A stretch of DNA of 64,000 nt from Anaerocolumna aminovalerica (lineage in GTDB: Bacteria > Bacillota > Clostridia > Lachnospirales > Lachnospiraceae), in the NCBI RefSeq assembly GCF_900115365.1, contig NZ_FOWD01000004.1, positions 1 to 64,000 on the forward strand, read 5' to 3'. Positions within the stretch are counted from its first letter, which is position 1; each line of letters begins with the position of its first letter. Under the pieces are notes generated by a model. That model searched no databases and was not told the origin of the DNA. It saw only the letters and a program-made list of their open reading frames with translations. Shown piece after piece: positions 7,465 through 16,017 of this stretch. Position numbers and translations under genes: made by a program.

Positions 7465-7715
7465 CTTTCTAAATAGTCCACCCATTCAGCTTTTAATTCC
7501 TCATAATTTTTTTGAAATACATCTTCACATTTTTCCATGTAGTACAGTAACTTAATACGGTATCAAAAGAATATGATATATCTGTGTATTTATATACTTC
7601 CCCTCTCAAGATATTAAATAGAGTATCTTTAGAAAACTTCTTTTAATCTCCTTTGGATATAAATGTACGATATCTTTTTTCAAGTAAGCATAGTAGTAAT
7701 ATACAATAGCTTACC
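7465..7715 (-). pseudogene. Frame-shifted remnant of an unknown protein gene
   Basis: Three consecutive minus-strand segments in different frames read as one protein: YYAYLKKDIVHLYPKEIK, then DTLFNILRGEVYKYTDISYS, then MEKCEDVFQKNYEELKAEW ending VDYLER and a stop near 7465. At least two frameshifts and no start codon show it is dead. The family is not recognised. A glycosyltransferase C-terminus is a guess only. It lies directly beside the insertion sequence, consistent with a decaying region. Confidence 0.45.
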
Positions 7716-7806
7716 TTTACTTATATTTATTTCCAATATTTACGTTGATGAGCTCTCATCTTTTTTATTTGGAACCTTTTACGTTGTAGAATTTTATTAT
7801 AAGCAG

Positions 7807-7832
7807 CAACTTTAAAAGATAAGATAATTTCT
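7807..7832 (+). repeat. Left direct repeat flanking the insertion sequence
   Basis: The 26 bases 7807-7832 recur exactly at 8898-8923, bracketing the transposase gene. About 24 of them (7809-7832) are outside the likely element ends. This is the expected footprint of target-site duplication, but it is long for the IS481 family. Confidence 0.85.
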
Positions 7833-8899
7833 TGTTGGTTTGTCAAACATATGTTACACCATACTTCAAGAAATTCATGAGAGTAGTTCTAGGAGATTTC
7901 CATCCTAGAGGTCTCATTGGAAAGTTATTATAATCCCTTCGGTTATATATACTTAGCTGCTTTGAGAAGTCATCAAAAGAAAAGAAACTGTGTGTAGCAT
8001 AGAATCTTTCATTATCTTTCCGATGACTGCGTTCCACTTTACCATTATGTCTTGGTGTGAATGGACGGATTAATTTATGCTTAATTCCTAAAGATTGTAG
8101 CTTTTTTTCAAACATGGAAGGGTCTGTCTTATTACTTCCAAATCTCTTTGTGAATTCAAAGCCATTGTCTGTTTGTATACACTCAATGGGCATAGGGAAG
8201 GCCTTAATCAAATGCTCAAGGAATTGAGTAGAAGTATAAGTGCTGGACTCGTTAAACGCCTCTACAAAACGAAATCTGGAGTATTCATCAATAGCAGTGT
8301 ATTGATAGAATTTCTGTCCTTTCGCATCACCAACGATACAGGCAGTTGGAACGTGTTTCACATCGACTTGTACACGCTGGCCAGGATATTTCATTTGCTC
8401 ATAAGGCTTGGGAATATATTTTGGGTTAGGTGGTTTAACAGCCATTAACTTTTCTTTTCTAAGAAAGCGATATAAACCCGGAATAGAACGTTTGTATCCA
8501 CGTTGCATGAGCTTTACCCAAAAGACAACAAGGCCTTCATGTGGATTACGGCGCCGCATATCATGAATAAGTTTTATTTCAGCCTCGGTATGTTGATTGG
8601 GGTGTGAATGAGGTCTACGTGATAGATCTCGTAAAGACTCCATAGAGCCATCAAAGCGACGTTTCCAACGGTAGATGTATTGTCGGTTGGTCTTATATTT
8701 GACAGCAGCTTTGGTTACACCAAATTTTTCAGCATATTTAATTAATGATAGACGGTATCTCATATCTTGTGTTATACTAGCCATACGGAAACGCTCCTTT
8801 GTTGATGTTTTGGTTGTGGTGATTAAAATATAACACAAAAGAGATGTTTCCGTATTTTATTTTCTTTTAAATGTAACACATGTATTGTAATCCTACACA
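7833..8899 (-). mobile_element. IS481/IS1202-like insertion sequence (~1067 bp)
   Basis: The element starts TGTTGG at 7833 and ends CTACACA at 8899, so both ends read TGT inward. The two ends share an imperfect inverted repeat, best seen as ATATGTTACA against CATGTGTTACA about 20 bp inside. It holds one transposase gene and is framed by a 24-26 bp direct repeat. The ends and size fit IS481. A target duplication this long is better known from the IS1202 group, so the exact family needs a database comparison. Confidence 0.8.
7843..8784 (-). CDS. IS481-type DDE transposase
   Basis: ATG at 8784 follows AAAGGAG at 9-nt spacing and gives 313 aa. A longer start at 8838 has no site. The N-terminus has a helix-turn-helix (FGVTKAAVKYKTNRQYIYRW). 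The rve integrase core follows with the catalytic triad: VQVDVKHV (first Asp), CIQTDNGFEF (second Asp) and HNGKVERSHRKDNERFY (Glu). The reading frame is intact and its stop lies 10 bp from the element end, so the element may still be mobile. Confidence 0.88.
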   Translation of the reverse strand: MASITQDMRYRLSLIKYAEKFGVTKAAVKYKTNRQYIYRWKRRFDGSMESLRDLSRRPHSHPNQHTEAEIKLIHDMRRRNPHEGLVVFWVKLMQRGYKRSIPGLYRFLRKEKLMAVKPPNPKYIPKPYEQMKYPGQRVQVDVKHVPTACIVGDAKGQKFYQYTAIDEYSRFRFVEAFNESSTYTSTQFLEHLIKAFPMPIECIQTDNGFEFTKRFGSNKTDPSMFEKKLQSLGIKHKLIRPFTPRHNGKVERSHRKDNERFYATHSFFSFDDFSKQLSIYNRRDYNNFPMRPLGWKSPRTTLMNFLKYGVTYV

Positions 8900-8923
8900 A
8901 CTTTAAAAGATAAGATAATTTCT
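8898..8923 (+). repeat. Right direct repeat flanking the insertion sequence
   Basis: Exact copy of 7807-7832. The next bases lead straight into the promoter at 8928, so the insertion landed just upstream of the importer operon's promoter without separating it from its genes. Confidence 0.85.
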
Positions 8924-8927
8924 GGTA

Positions 8928-8956
8928 TTGACATTGTGCAAAAATGTTATTATAAT
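8928..8956 (+). promoter_or_regulatory. Consensus sigma-A promoter of the ABC importer operon
   Basis: TTGACA at 8928-8933, a 17-bp spacer and TATAAT at 8951-8956 match the sigma-A consensus perfectly. The first long gene starts at 9247, leaving an untranslated leader of about 280 nt. Confidence 0.85.
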
Positions 8957-8962
8957 GAGGAT

Positions 8963-9246
8963 AATATAAAGATTATTATTCAATTTATTTATATAAAGTT
9001 ATTATATAATCGCAAATAAGTTTATAGTGCATAAATACGGAATTAAATATTTACACTAGTTTGTGCATTTTTATTTTGCATGTTATCCATTAGGCTGTTT
9101 AATACATATTACATACTGAGTAAGGAGATCCATTATAATGAAGCTTACTTTTTATTATCCAAAGTTATTTGCATTTCGCATGTAATTGATTATTTAAGAT
9201 ACCTTTTAAATAATTATTACAATATATATCAATAAGGAGGATAAGT
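8963..9246 (+). promoter_or_regulatory. Long 5' leader with short upstream ORF and hairpin
   Basis: The leader holds a 15-codon ORF (9138-9185, MKLTFYYPKLFAFRM) behind a strong TAAGGAG (9121-9127), followed by an ATTATTTAA/TTAAATAAT inverted repeat near 9188-9213. An upstream ORF with a better ribosome site than many genes suggests attenuation or translational coupling. No known riboswitch signature (TPP, T-box, purine) is visible. Confidence 0.45.
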
Positions 9247-10380
9247 ATGAAGAAAATGTGGAACAAGATAGTAATGATCTTATTTGCTATGACATTACTA
9301 GCAATTTTTACCGTAGGATGCAGTAAAAAGGAAGATAAGACAAAATCTACGGATGCAAATTCAACCCAATCAAATGAAAAAAAGGAAGAAGCGGGGGCAG
9401 GAGAAGAAGCAAAAGAGAAGACAACGAAAGAAAAAACAATAGTTACTGTTTACACAGGCCGTGATAGTGCAGTTCTTGAGTATATTGAACCATTATTTGA
9501 AGAAGCACATCCGGAATATGATGTAGAATTCCTAAATATGGGTGCTCAAGAGATTTTAGAGCGTGTCCGTGGTGAAAAAGAAAATCCCCAGGGTGATTTC
9601 TGGTGGGGAGGTACACAAGCAGCATTTGAAATAGCTTCATCGGAAGATTTACTAGAAGTATATCGTCCAAGTTTTGCAGATAGTTTTCCTGAAGAATATA
9701 AAGATGCTGGAGATCGCTGGTATGGTGAAATTCTTCTTCCGGAAGTAATTATGTACAATACCGACATGTTAACCGGTGATGATATTCCAAAGGACTGGGA
9801 GGATTTACTGGATGCAAGATATAAGGATCAGATATTGATTCGTAATGTTCTACCTTCCGGAACTATGAGAACTATTTATAGCTGTATGATTGCAAAAGAA
9901 GATGCATCCAATCCTGAAAAAGGTTATGAATGGCTTAGAAAGCTGGATGCCAATACCAAAGAATATACCCAGGACCCTACCAATCTTTATTTAAAGATGA
10001 CTCGTCAGGAAGGTTCTTTATCCTTATGGAATTTACAAGATATTATGATTCAGAAGATGACCAATAATCAACCATTTGGTTATGTAATGCCAGAAAGTGG
10101 TGCACCAATACTGGTAGATGCCGTTGCAATTGTAAAAGGTGCTAAGAACTTGGAAGGTGCAAAAGCTTTTTATGAATTTATTTTTAATGATAAGATTCGT
10201 CTGGATTTAGCAGAGAATATGTTCCAGATTCCAGCTCAGGCTAATATTCCAAAAGAACAGCTTCCTCAATGGATACAAGATTTGGATTTAAGAGCCATGG
10301 AAGTGAATTGGAAGGTTATTGCTGAAAAAGAAATGGAATGGATGACTTATTGGGACGAGAATATAAAAGATAAAAATTAA
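9247..10380 (+). CDS. ABC importer substrate-binding lipoprotein (AfuA/FbpA-like)
   Basis: 377 aa, ATG 9247 after AAGGAGG. A basic n-region and hydrophobic core lead to the lipobox TVGC (Cys 25), so it is a membrane-anchored lipoprotein. A low-complexity Lys/Glu linker follows (residues ~30-60). The rest resembles type-2 periplasmic binding proteins of the ferric-iron/thiamine/hexose-phosphate group: VYTGRDSAVLEYIEPLFEE near the start, FWWGGTQAAFEIA, and a late GAKAFYEFIF. Members bind Fe3+, sugar phosphates, phosphonates or polyamines. The neighbouring lyase and kinase favour an organic ligand over iron here. Confidence 0.85.
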   Translation: MKKMWNKIVMILFAMTLLAIFTVGCSKKEDKTKSTDANSTQSNEKKEEAGAGEEAKEKTTKEKTIVTVYTGRDSAVLEYIEPLFEEAHPEYDVEFLNMGAQEILERVRGEKENPQGDFWWGGTQAAFEIASSEDLLEVYRPSFADSFPEEYKDAGDRWYGEILLPEVIMYNTDMLTGDDIPKDWEDLLDARYKDQILIRNVLPSGTMRTIYSCMIAKEDASNPEKGYEWLRKLDANTKEYTQDPTNLYLKMTRQEGSLSLWNLQDIMIQKMTNNQPFGYVMPESGAPILVDAVAIVKGAKNLEGAKAFYEFIFNDKIRLDLAENMFQIPAQANIPKEQLPQWIQDLDLRAMEVNWKVIAEKEMEWMTYWDENIKDKN

Positions 10381-10397
10381 TACTGATACATATTGGA

Positions 10398-10434
10398 GAA
10401 GGGCACATAGGTTAACCAGCCCGCCCTTTTCCCT
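10398..10434 (+). terminator. Weak intra-operon hairpin after the binding protein
   Basis: AAGGGC (10399-10404) pairs with GCCCTT (10423-10428), which runs into TTCCC. It sits between the binding-protein gene and the ATPase gene, a usual place for partial termination that keeps the binding protein in excess. Confidence 0.5.
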
Positions 10435-10452
10435 TTATAAGGAGAGAACACC

Positions 10453-11550
10453 ATGGCTGATGTAATATTAGAACATGTGAATAAAAAATTTGGTAAGTTT
10501 ACGGCGGTACAGGATGCAGACTTTCATATTAAAAGCGGAGAATTCTTTACCTTTCTCGGTCCCAGTGGTTGCGGAAAGACTACTACATTGCGGATGGTAG
10601 CAGGATTTAGTTATCCAAGCGAAGGCAGAATCCTATTTGACCAAAGGGATGTAACCACCCTTGCACCAAACAAAAGAGACATTGGTATGGTTTTTCAGAA
10701 TTATGCATTATTTCCCCATATGACAATTGGAGAGAATGTTGCTTTTGGCTTAAAAATTCGTAAAATAAATAAGCAGGATATTAAGAAACGTGTTGCAAGA
10801 GCTTTGGATTTAGTTCATTTATCCGGATATGAAAATCGAAAAGTTCATGAAATATCAGGTGGGCAGCAGCAAAGAGTGGCATTAGCCAGAGCATTGGTTA
10901 TAGAACCTAAGATTCTGCTATTAGATGAACCTCTCTCTAATTTAGATGCAAAATTAAGAGATGATACAAGAAGTGAAATTAAAAGATTACAAATGGAGCT
11001 AGGAATAACAACCATCTATGTAACACATGATCAGTCAGAGGCAATGGCAATTTCTGACCGTATCTTAATTATGAAAAATGGTATTATGCAGCAAATTGGT
11101 ACACCTTATGAAGTGTATGCAAAACCAAAAAACAGTTTTGTTGGGGAATTTATTGGAAAACATTCTATTTTTATAGCTTATATAGAGAAAATTGAAAATG
11201 ATAAGATATATATCAAATTAAAAGATGGAACAAGTTTAGTAGGGTTGAAAGAAAATGCGGTTTCGGATATTCAATTAAAGCCCACAAAAGAAGTTTTGGT
11301 AGCTATACGTCCGGAGTGTGTAGAACCTTACCTTAATCAGGAGATAAATAGATTGGATACGAAAGTGATCCATTCCGAGTTTACGGGAATGAGTGCTAAT
11401 TACCAGCTTGACTTAGCAGGAGATACTCTTAAGGCAACGATTATAAATCAAGGGGAAGTTCTTAAGAAGAAAGGTGAAAGTCTGGCTGTACATATACCGG
11501 TAAAGAGTTTGTACTTCTTAAATAAGGAGGTCAACCATGAAGAAAGATAA
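10453..11550 (+). CDS. ABC importer ATP-binding protein (PotA/FbpC-like)
   Basis: 365 aa. Walker A GPSGCGKTT is near residue 36, Q-loop FQNYALFPHMTI, signature SGGQQQRVALARAL, Walker B ILLLDEPLSNLDA, and the switch His in VTHDQSEA. The C-terminal ~120 residues match the TOBE regulatory region of PotA, MalK and FbpC-type ATPases. ATG 10453 follows AAGGAGAG. It overlaps the permease start by 14 nt. It powers the uptake system defined by the flanking genes. Confidence 0.88.
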   Translation: MADVILEHVNKKFGKFTAVQDADFHIKSGEFFTFLGPSGCGKTTTLRMVAGFSYPSEGRILFDQRDVTTLAPNKRDIGMVFQNYALFPHMTIGENVAFGLKIRKINKQDIKKRVARALDLVHLSGYENRKVHEISGGQQQRVALARALVIEPKILLLDEPLSNLDAKLRDDTRSEIKRLQMELGITTIYVTHDQSEAMAISDRILIMKNGIMQQIGTPYEVYAKPKNSFVGEFIGKHSIFIAYIEKIENDKIYIKLKDGTSLVGLKENAVSDIQLKPTKEVLVAIRPECVEPYLNQEINRLDTKVIHSEFTGMSANYQLDLAGDTLKATIINQGEVLKKKGESLAVHIPVKSLYFLNKEVNHEER

Positions 11551-13258
11551 CAGTAGTTTTTCTGTTACTAAACTTCCCATTAGCGCAAGACCTTGGTTTA
11601 TATATATTATATTGGCTCCAATCTTTTTTATCTTATTAGGTTATGTTGTATATCCATTATATCGTGTATTTATTGACAGTTTTTATGTAGATGGAAAGTT
11701 TAGTCTGGAACTTTATAAAAGATTTTTTAGTTTATCCAGTATGACCAATATACAAGCTACCTGGAATAGTTTATACATATCTGTTTTAAGCGTAATCAGC
11801 TGTGGTATCGTCGGCACCGCTTTGGCTTTTCTTTTAGAAAGCTATGAATTTCCAGGTAGAAAGGTACTAAAGGCTTTTGCTGTAATTCCCATGGCTCTGC
11901 CATCCTTAATCGGAGCCATTTCTTTTGATTTCTTATATGGAAGCACCGGAATTATTCCAAGGGGATTAAAAGAAATATTCGGACTTGCAAATGTCCCATT
12001 TTATCTAAAGGGAATAGCAGGAGTTATTGTAGTACATACCTTTACTATGTATACCTATTTTTATTTGCCAATATCGGCGGCTTTACGTAACAGGGACAGT
12101 TCACTGGAAGAAGCGGCACTAAATTTAGGTGCCTCCAAAGGACAGGTTTTTCGCAGAGTGACCCTGCCGATGTTAACACCTTCTTTAATAGCAGCCTCTT
12201 TACTGGTTTTTATGATTTCTATGGCTTCCTATACAGCGCCTTTAATATATGGAATCGATAGAACTTTAACAATGCAGATTGTATTATCCAGAACCAACGG
12301 AGATTTGGGAATGGCATCTACTCAATCTACAATTCTAACTGTTATTTCGGTAGCCTTTTTGATCATTATGCGTTTGTATGAGGGAAAACGAAATTATGCC
12401 AGTGTAAGTAAAGGGGCAGCAGTACATAGAAAAGAAGTAAAAAGTCAATTTAAAAAGACATTGGCTATTGTAGCCTCTATTATTGTTGTGATCATTCTGC
12501 TTTTACCTATTTTAACTATTATATTAATTTCTTTTTCTGAAGATGGAACTTGGACATATCAAGTTTTGCCGCCGAAATATACAATTACCCATTATGTTGA
12601 ATTGTTTACTAATGCTAAAACCTGGAGGCCTATTAAGAATAGTTTAATTATGAGTTTAATTGCTACTACAGGTAATGTAATTTTTGGTGTCATGGTTGCT
12701 TATGCAGTAAACAGAGTAAAATTTAAAGGAAAAGGAATCATTGATAAATTAATTATGGTACCTTGGGCACTTCCTGGTACAGTAGTGGGTATTAGCCTTA
12801 TCGCAGCATTTAATGTTCCCTCTGTATTTAGCTTTGGTAAAGTTATTGTAGCAACTTTTTGGATTATACCGTTAGCTTATTTTGTAAGACATTTGCCATT
12901 GATTTACCGATCTACCTATGCGGCTTTTTCCCAAACAGATACATCCTGTGAAGAAGCAGCCAGAGGCCTTGGGGCAAACTGGTGGTATAGTTTTTGCAGA
13001 GTGGTTCTTCCAATGGTAGCAGGAGGAATTGCATCTGGAGCCATCTTAGGCTTCGTACAAGGAATTGGTGAATTTGTAGCTTCCATATTGTTGTACACTC
13101 CAAGAAGTGTTCCTATATCCGTAGCAATTTATCAAAAAATGTATTCCTTTAATTTTGGAACGGCCTGCGCATATGGTGTATTGCAAATTGTGTTAGTTGC
13201 TATTTTATTACTAATATCTGAAAAACTAAAAGGTGATTCGAAAATATCTGCAATCTAA
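11537..13258 (+). CDS. ABC importer permease, two fused permease domains
   Basis: 573 aa with about twelve membrane spans and two EAA loops: EEAALNLGASKGQVFRRVTL in the first half and EEAARGLGANWWYSFCRVVL in the second. Both are the ATPase docking sites. This duplicated single-chain layout is typical of FbpB and phosphonate or hexose-phosphate type permeases, so no separate partner is needed. ATG 11537 has AAGGAGG before it, inside the end of the ATPase gene. Confidence 0.88.
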   Translation: MKKDNSSFSVTKLPISARPWFIYIILAPIFFILLGYVVYPLYRVFIDSFYVDGKFSLELYKRFFSLSSMTNIQATWNSLYISVLSVISCGIVGTALAFLLESYEFPGRKVLKAFAVIPMALPSLIGAISFDFLYGSTGIIPRGLKEIFGLANVPFYLKGIAGVIVVHTFTMYTYFYLPISAALRNRDSSLEEAALNLGASKGQVFRRVTLPMLTPSLIAASLLVFMISMASYTAPLIYGIDRTLTMQIVLSRTNGDLGMASTQSTILTVISVAFLIIMRLYEGKRNYASVSKGAAVHRKEVKSQFKKTLAIVASIIVVIILLLPILTIILISFSEDGTWTYQVLPPKYTITHYVELFTNAKTWRPIKNSLIMSLIATTGNVIFGVMVAYAVNRVKFKGKGIIDKLIMVPWALPGTVVGISLIAAFNVPSVFSFGKVIVATFWIIPLAYFVRHLPLIYRSTYAAFSQTDTSCEEAARGLGANWWYSFCRVVLPMVAGGIASGAILGFVQGIGEFVASILLYTPRSVPISVAIYQKMYSFNFGTACAYGVLQIVLVAILLLISEKLKGDSKISAI

Positions 13259-13261
13259 CTT

Positions 13262-13330
13262 CATCGGGGAAGTCCTCCCATCTGTAACAGGGGGCAAGGA
13301 CTTGCCTGTTTTATCAGGAGTTAGAGTGAT
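13262..13330. repeat. Partial copy of a structured interspersed repeat
   Basis: This segment matches 44720-44770 over about 50 bp (GGGGGCAAGGACTTGCCTG here, GGGGGTAAGAACTTGCCTG there). AAGTCCTCCC (13270-13279) pairs with AAGGACTT (13296-13303) and the G-run before it. It lies between the permease and the lyase genes. The second hairpin seen at the other copy is degraded here. It may be a mobile palindromic repeat or a family of structured RNAs. Confidence 0.5.
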
Positions 13331-13366
13331 AGCTATATAATTGAATTTAGAGAAAGAAGGTAGTTC

Positions 13367-14893
13367 ATGAATATGAATTCTTATGAAGAAATGAAAGAAA
13401 GGGTAAGGCTTGAAGACGGAGATAAGTTTCCGGCAAAGTCTTTTACAGAACTGGTTTTAAAACCTGCATATGATAATGCAAAAGAGAAGTTATTGGATCC
13501 CATGATGGAAGTAAACTATGCACATTTGATTATGCTGTATGAACAAAAGCTATTAGGTAAGGAAGATGCAAAAAAGATTGGAAGAGCTTTAGAGGAACTA
13601 GATTTAGACCGGTTTCGAAAGGGAGATTATACCGGAGAATACGAAGACCTGTTTTTTGAAGTTGAAGATGCATTGCTAAAATCTGCTGGTGATATTGCTG
13701 GAAACTTGCATCTTGCACGCAGCAGAAATGATATGGGAGTTACCATGTATCGAATGGTAATGAGAGAATATTTGCTGGAAGTAATGAAATCTTTACATAA
13801 GCTGATAGAGACCTTTACCTGTCTGGCAGAAGAACATAAAGATACTGTTATGGTAGCTCATACCCATACACAGCAGGCACAGATTTCAACATTAGGTCAT
13901 TATATACTTGCAGTTTGTCAAATACTAAGCCGTGATATGGATAGGCTGAAACATGCATTTAAGACAGTAAATAGAAGCAGCATGGGAGCCTGTGCCATTA
14001 CAACAACAGGATTTCCAATTGATAGACAGGTAATGGCAGATTTGCTTGGATTTGATGAAATGGTTGTAAACAGTTACGATGCCATCGGTGGCGGAGATTA
14101 TTTAGGTGAAACAGCAACTGCTATTATGCTGGCGGCTATTGACGCAGGAAAGGTAGTTCAGGACTTTCTTTTGTGGGCCACACAGGAATTTAATGTTTTA
14201 CGAGCCGGGAATCCTTATGTACAAGTAAGTTCCATCATGCCTCAGAAACGAAATCCGGTTTCCATTGAACATTTAAGATCCCTCCTTTCCACATCCATAG
14301 GTAATTGTCAAACTTTATTAACCATGTTGCATAATACGCCTTATGGAGATATTGTTGATACGGAAGATGATGCACAGCCATATGGCTGGATGGCCTGTGA
14401 AATCTTATCAAAATCATATATCTTGTTTTCAAATGTAATGTCAACTATTGAAGTGAACAAAGAAGTATTGCTTCAACGTGCCTATAATGGTTTTGCCACC
14501 ATTACAGAATTAGCGGATACCTTGGTAAGAGAAACAGGTGTGCCATTCCGGAAAGCTCACAGTGTGGCAAGTAAACTGGCAGAAGAGTATGTGGCAAAAG
14601 GTAAATCCATTCAGGATATGGATGAAGAACATGTTAAATCAGTATTTGAACAAGTGACCGGTTCAAAATGGGAAATAGATTATGCAAAAATAAAAGAAAG
14701 CATTGATCCAAAGCATTTTGTAAATATACGTAATATAAAAGGAGGCTGTGGGCCTGAGGCAATGGAGGATATGCTTAAGGAAGCTTATAAAACCAATGAT
14801 TCACATAAAGAGTGGATATCTAAAAAACAAGAATTAATAATAAATGCCCACAATGACTTAAGAAATCGTATTCATAGCTTATTGGACAAATAA
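13367..14893 (+). CDS. Argininosuccinate lyase-family enzyme of uncertain substrate
   Basis: 508 aa, longer than the ~460 usual for ArgH. Fumarase/aspartase superfamily motifs are present: LARSRNDMGVTMYR (near residue 118, cf. GRSRND), THTQQAQISTLGH (catalytic His loop) and SSIMPQKRNPVSIEH (near residue 287, mobile Ser loop). Changes from true ArgH include ARSRND for GRSRND and NPVSIE for NPD-type, both near the substrate site. No other arg gene is nearby. It sits between an importer and a kinase, so it probably cleaves a C-N bond in an imported compound, releasing fumarate or a related acid, rather than making arginine. ArgH itself remains possible. Confidence 0.7.
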   Translation: MNMNSYEEMKERVRLEDGDKFPAKSFTELVLKPAYDNAKEKLLDPMMEVNYAHLIMLYEQKLLGKEDAKKIGRALEELDLDRFRKGDYTGEYEDLFFEVEDALLKSAGDIAGNLHLARSRNDMGVTMYRMVMREYLLEVMKSLHKLIETFTCLAEEHKDTVMVAHTHTQQAQISTLGHYILAVCQILSRDMDRLKHAFKTVNRSSMGACAITTTGFPIDRQVMADLLGFDEMVVNSYDAIGGGDYLGETATAIMLAAIDAGKVVQDFLLWATQEFNVLRAGNPYVQVSSIMPQKRNPVSIEHLRSLLSTSIGNCQTLLTMLHNTPYGDIVDTEDDAQPYGWMACEILSKSYILFSNVMSTIEVNKEVLLQRAYNGFATITELADTLVRETGVPFRKAHSVASKLAEEYVAKGKSIQDMDEEHVKSVFEQVTGSKWEIDYAKIKESIDPKHFVNIRNIKGGCGPEAMEDMLKEAYKTNDSHKEWISKKQELIINAHNDLRNRIHSLLDK

Positions 14894-14961
14894 GCTAGTA
14901 AAATACTTATAAAAAGGCAGATATTTTATAGTTTGAAAATTATACTTTGGCAGGTGTTATA

Positions 14962-15885
14962 ATGAAATATATAATGGGAGTCGATGGTGGAGGTACACAT
15001 TCCAGAGTACTGGTAACAGACTTAAATGGTAATGAAATATATCAGGGAATAGGTAAAAGTACAAATATAGAAAGTAATTCTTTGGAAACTGTACAGAAGA
15101 ACTTCAAGGATTTGTTTCAGGAATTCCATAACAAATCTGATTATTCCAAGGAAGAGTGTATTTCCATCTGTGTAGGTACAGCGGGAGCAGATACCCCGGA
15201 AGCAGTGGATTTGATTACCGGCTTAATTAGTAATTTAGGTTATACCTGTTTCATAGAAGTTTTAAACGATTCAGAAATTGCTTTAGCTGCTGAAACAAAA
15301 GGGAAGCCCGGAATTATAATTATATCCGGTACCGGATCCATTGGATTTGGTGTAAATGAATTTGGAGAAAAGTGGAGAGTTGGTGGTTTTGGGTACCTGG
15401 TAGGGGATGAAGGCTCCGGTTATTGGGTAGCTCGCAAAGGTATCGGAGCTGCTTTACAAGATTTTGACCATTCAGGGGATAAAACCATGTTAACAGAAAT
15501 GTTAAAGGAACATTTAAAATTAGAACGTTTTGATAAAATTCTGGATTTTATTTATAGTGCTAATAAAAGTGAAATAGCTAAATTGGCAACTCTTGTTATA
15601 CAAGGATGTGAGCAAGGAGATATTGTATCAAAAGAAATAATGGATAGCGCGGCTGCTTACCTTGCCAGGATGGTAATTACATTGGCTAGGGAATTGCAAA
15701 TGACGACCCAATCCTGTCCGGTTATATATGGTGGGGGTTTTTTAACCAACTCAATGTGTTTGTGTTCTTCTATAAGTGATAGGATACTCACCAAATATCC
15801 CTTATTAAAACCTTTTCTGTTAAAGAATGAAGCACAATGGGGTGCTATTTATATAGCAGCAAATAAGGCAGGAATAAAGATTTAA
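14962..15885 (+). CDS. BadF/BadG-type sugar kinase (N-acetylglucosamine/muramic acid kinase-like)
   Basis: ATG 14962 behind an AGGTG site is preferred to the TTG at 14947, giving 307 aa. The ASKHA-fold phosphate motifs are clear: MGVDGGGTHSRVLV at the N-terminus, GTGSIGFG near residue 130, and VGDEGSGYWVARKGIG. This is the pattern of NagK/MurK-type kinases in Firmicutes. It follows the lyase gene by about 70 bp and likely phosphorylates an amino-sugar-like product. An activator or ATPase role, as in BadF, is less likely because no partner gene is present. Confidence 0.8.
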   Translation: MKYIMGVDGGGTHSRVLVTDLNGNEIYQGIGKSTNIESNSLETVQKNFKDLFQEFHNKSDYSKEECISICVGTAGADTPEAVDLITGLISNLGYTCFIEVLNDSEIALAAETKGKPGIIIISGTGSIGFGVNEFGEKWRVGGFGYLVGDEGSGYWVARKGIGAALQDFDHSGDKTMLTEMLKEHLKLERFDKILDFIYSANKSEIAKLATLVIQGCEQGDIVSKEIMDSAAAYLARMVITLARELQMTTQSCPVIYGGGFLTNSMCLCSSISDRILTKYPLLKPFLLKNEAQWGAIYIAANKAGIKI

Positions 15886-15908
15886 TAGTCTTTATTCCTG
15901 CCTCTTTT
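15867..15908 (+). terminator. Strong hairpin terminator overlapping the kinase stop codon
   Basis: GGCAGGAATAAAGA (15867-15880) pairs perfectly with TCTTTATTCCTGCC (15889-15902) across an 8-nt loop, then CTTTT. The stop codon TAA (15883-15885) lies in the loop. It separates convergent genes and may also serve the minus strand. Confidence 0.85.
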
Positions 15909-15940
15909 CATAAACATCTTTCATACATTGCATTTTTGCA

Positions 15941-16017
15941 AATTGTATTATAACTATCTTTCACAAGTACCTGTTACAAATATCTTTTACAGAATCCTTT
16001 ATAAAGTATCTTTTACA
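15941..16017. repeat. Three imperfect tandem repeats (25-26 bp) at the regulator's 3' end
   Basis: Units 15941-15965, 15966-15991 and 15992-16017 each end in TATCTTTYACA on the plus strand. A more decayed unit may precede them. The last unit crosses the stop codon of the minus-strand ROK gene, so repeat change would alter its C-terminus. Confidence 0.55.

Noticed and set aside
8173-8448. Plus-strand ORF inside the insertion sequence
   Set aside because: It is antisense to the transposase, lacks a ribosome site and has no recognisable domain.
13367-14893. Straight call as argH for arginine synthesis
   Set aside because: No arginine genes nearby, operon context is catabolic, and two substrate-site motifs differ; kept as family-level call.
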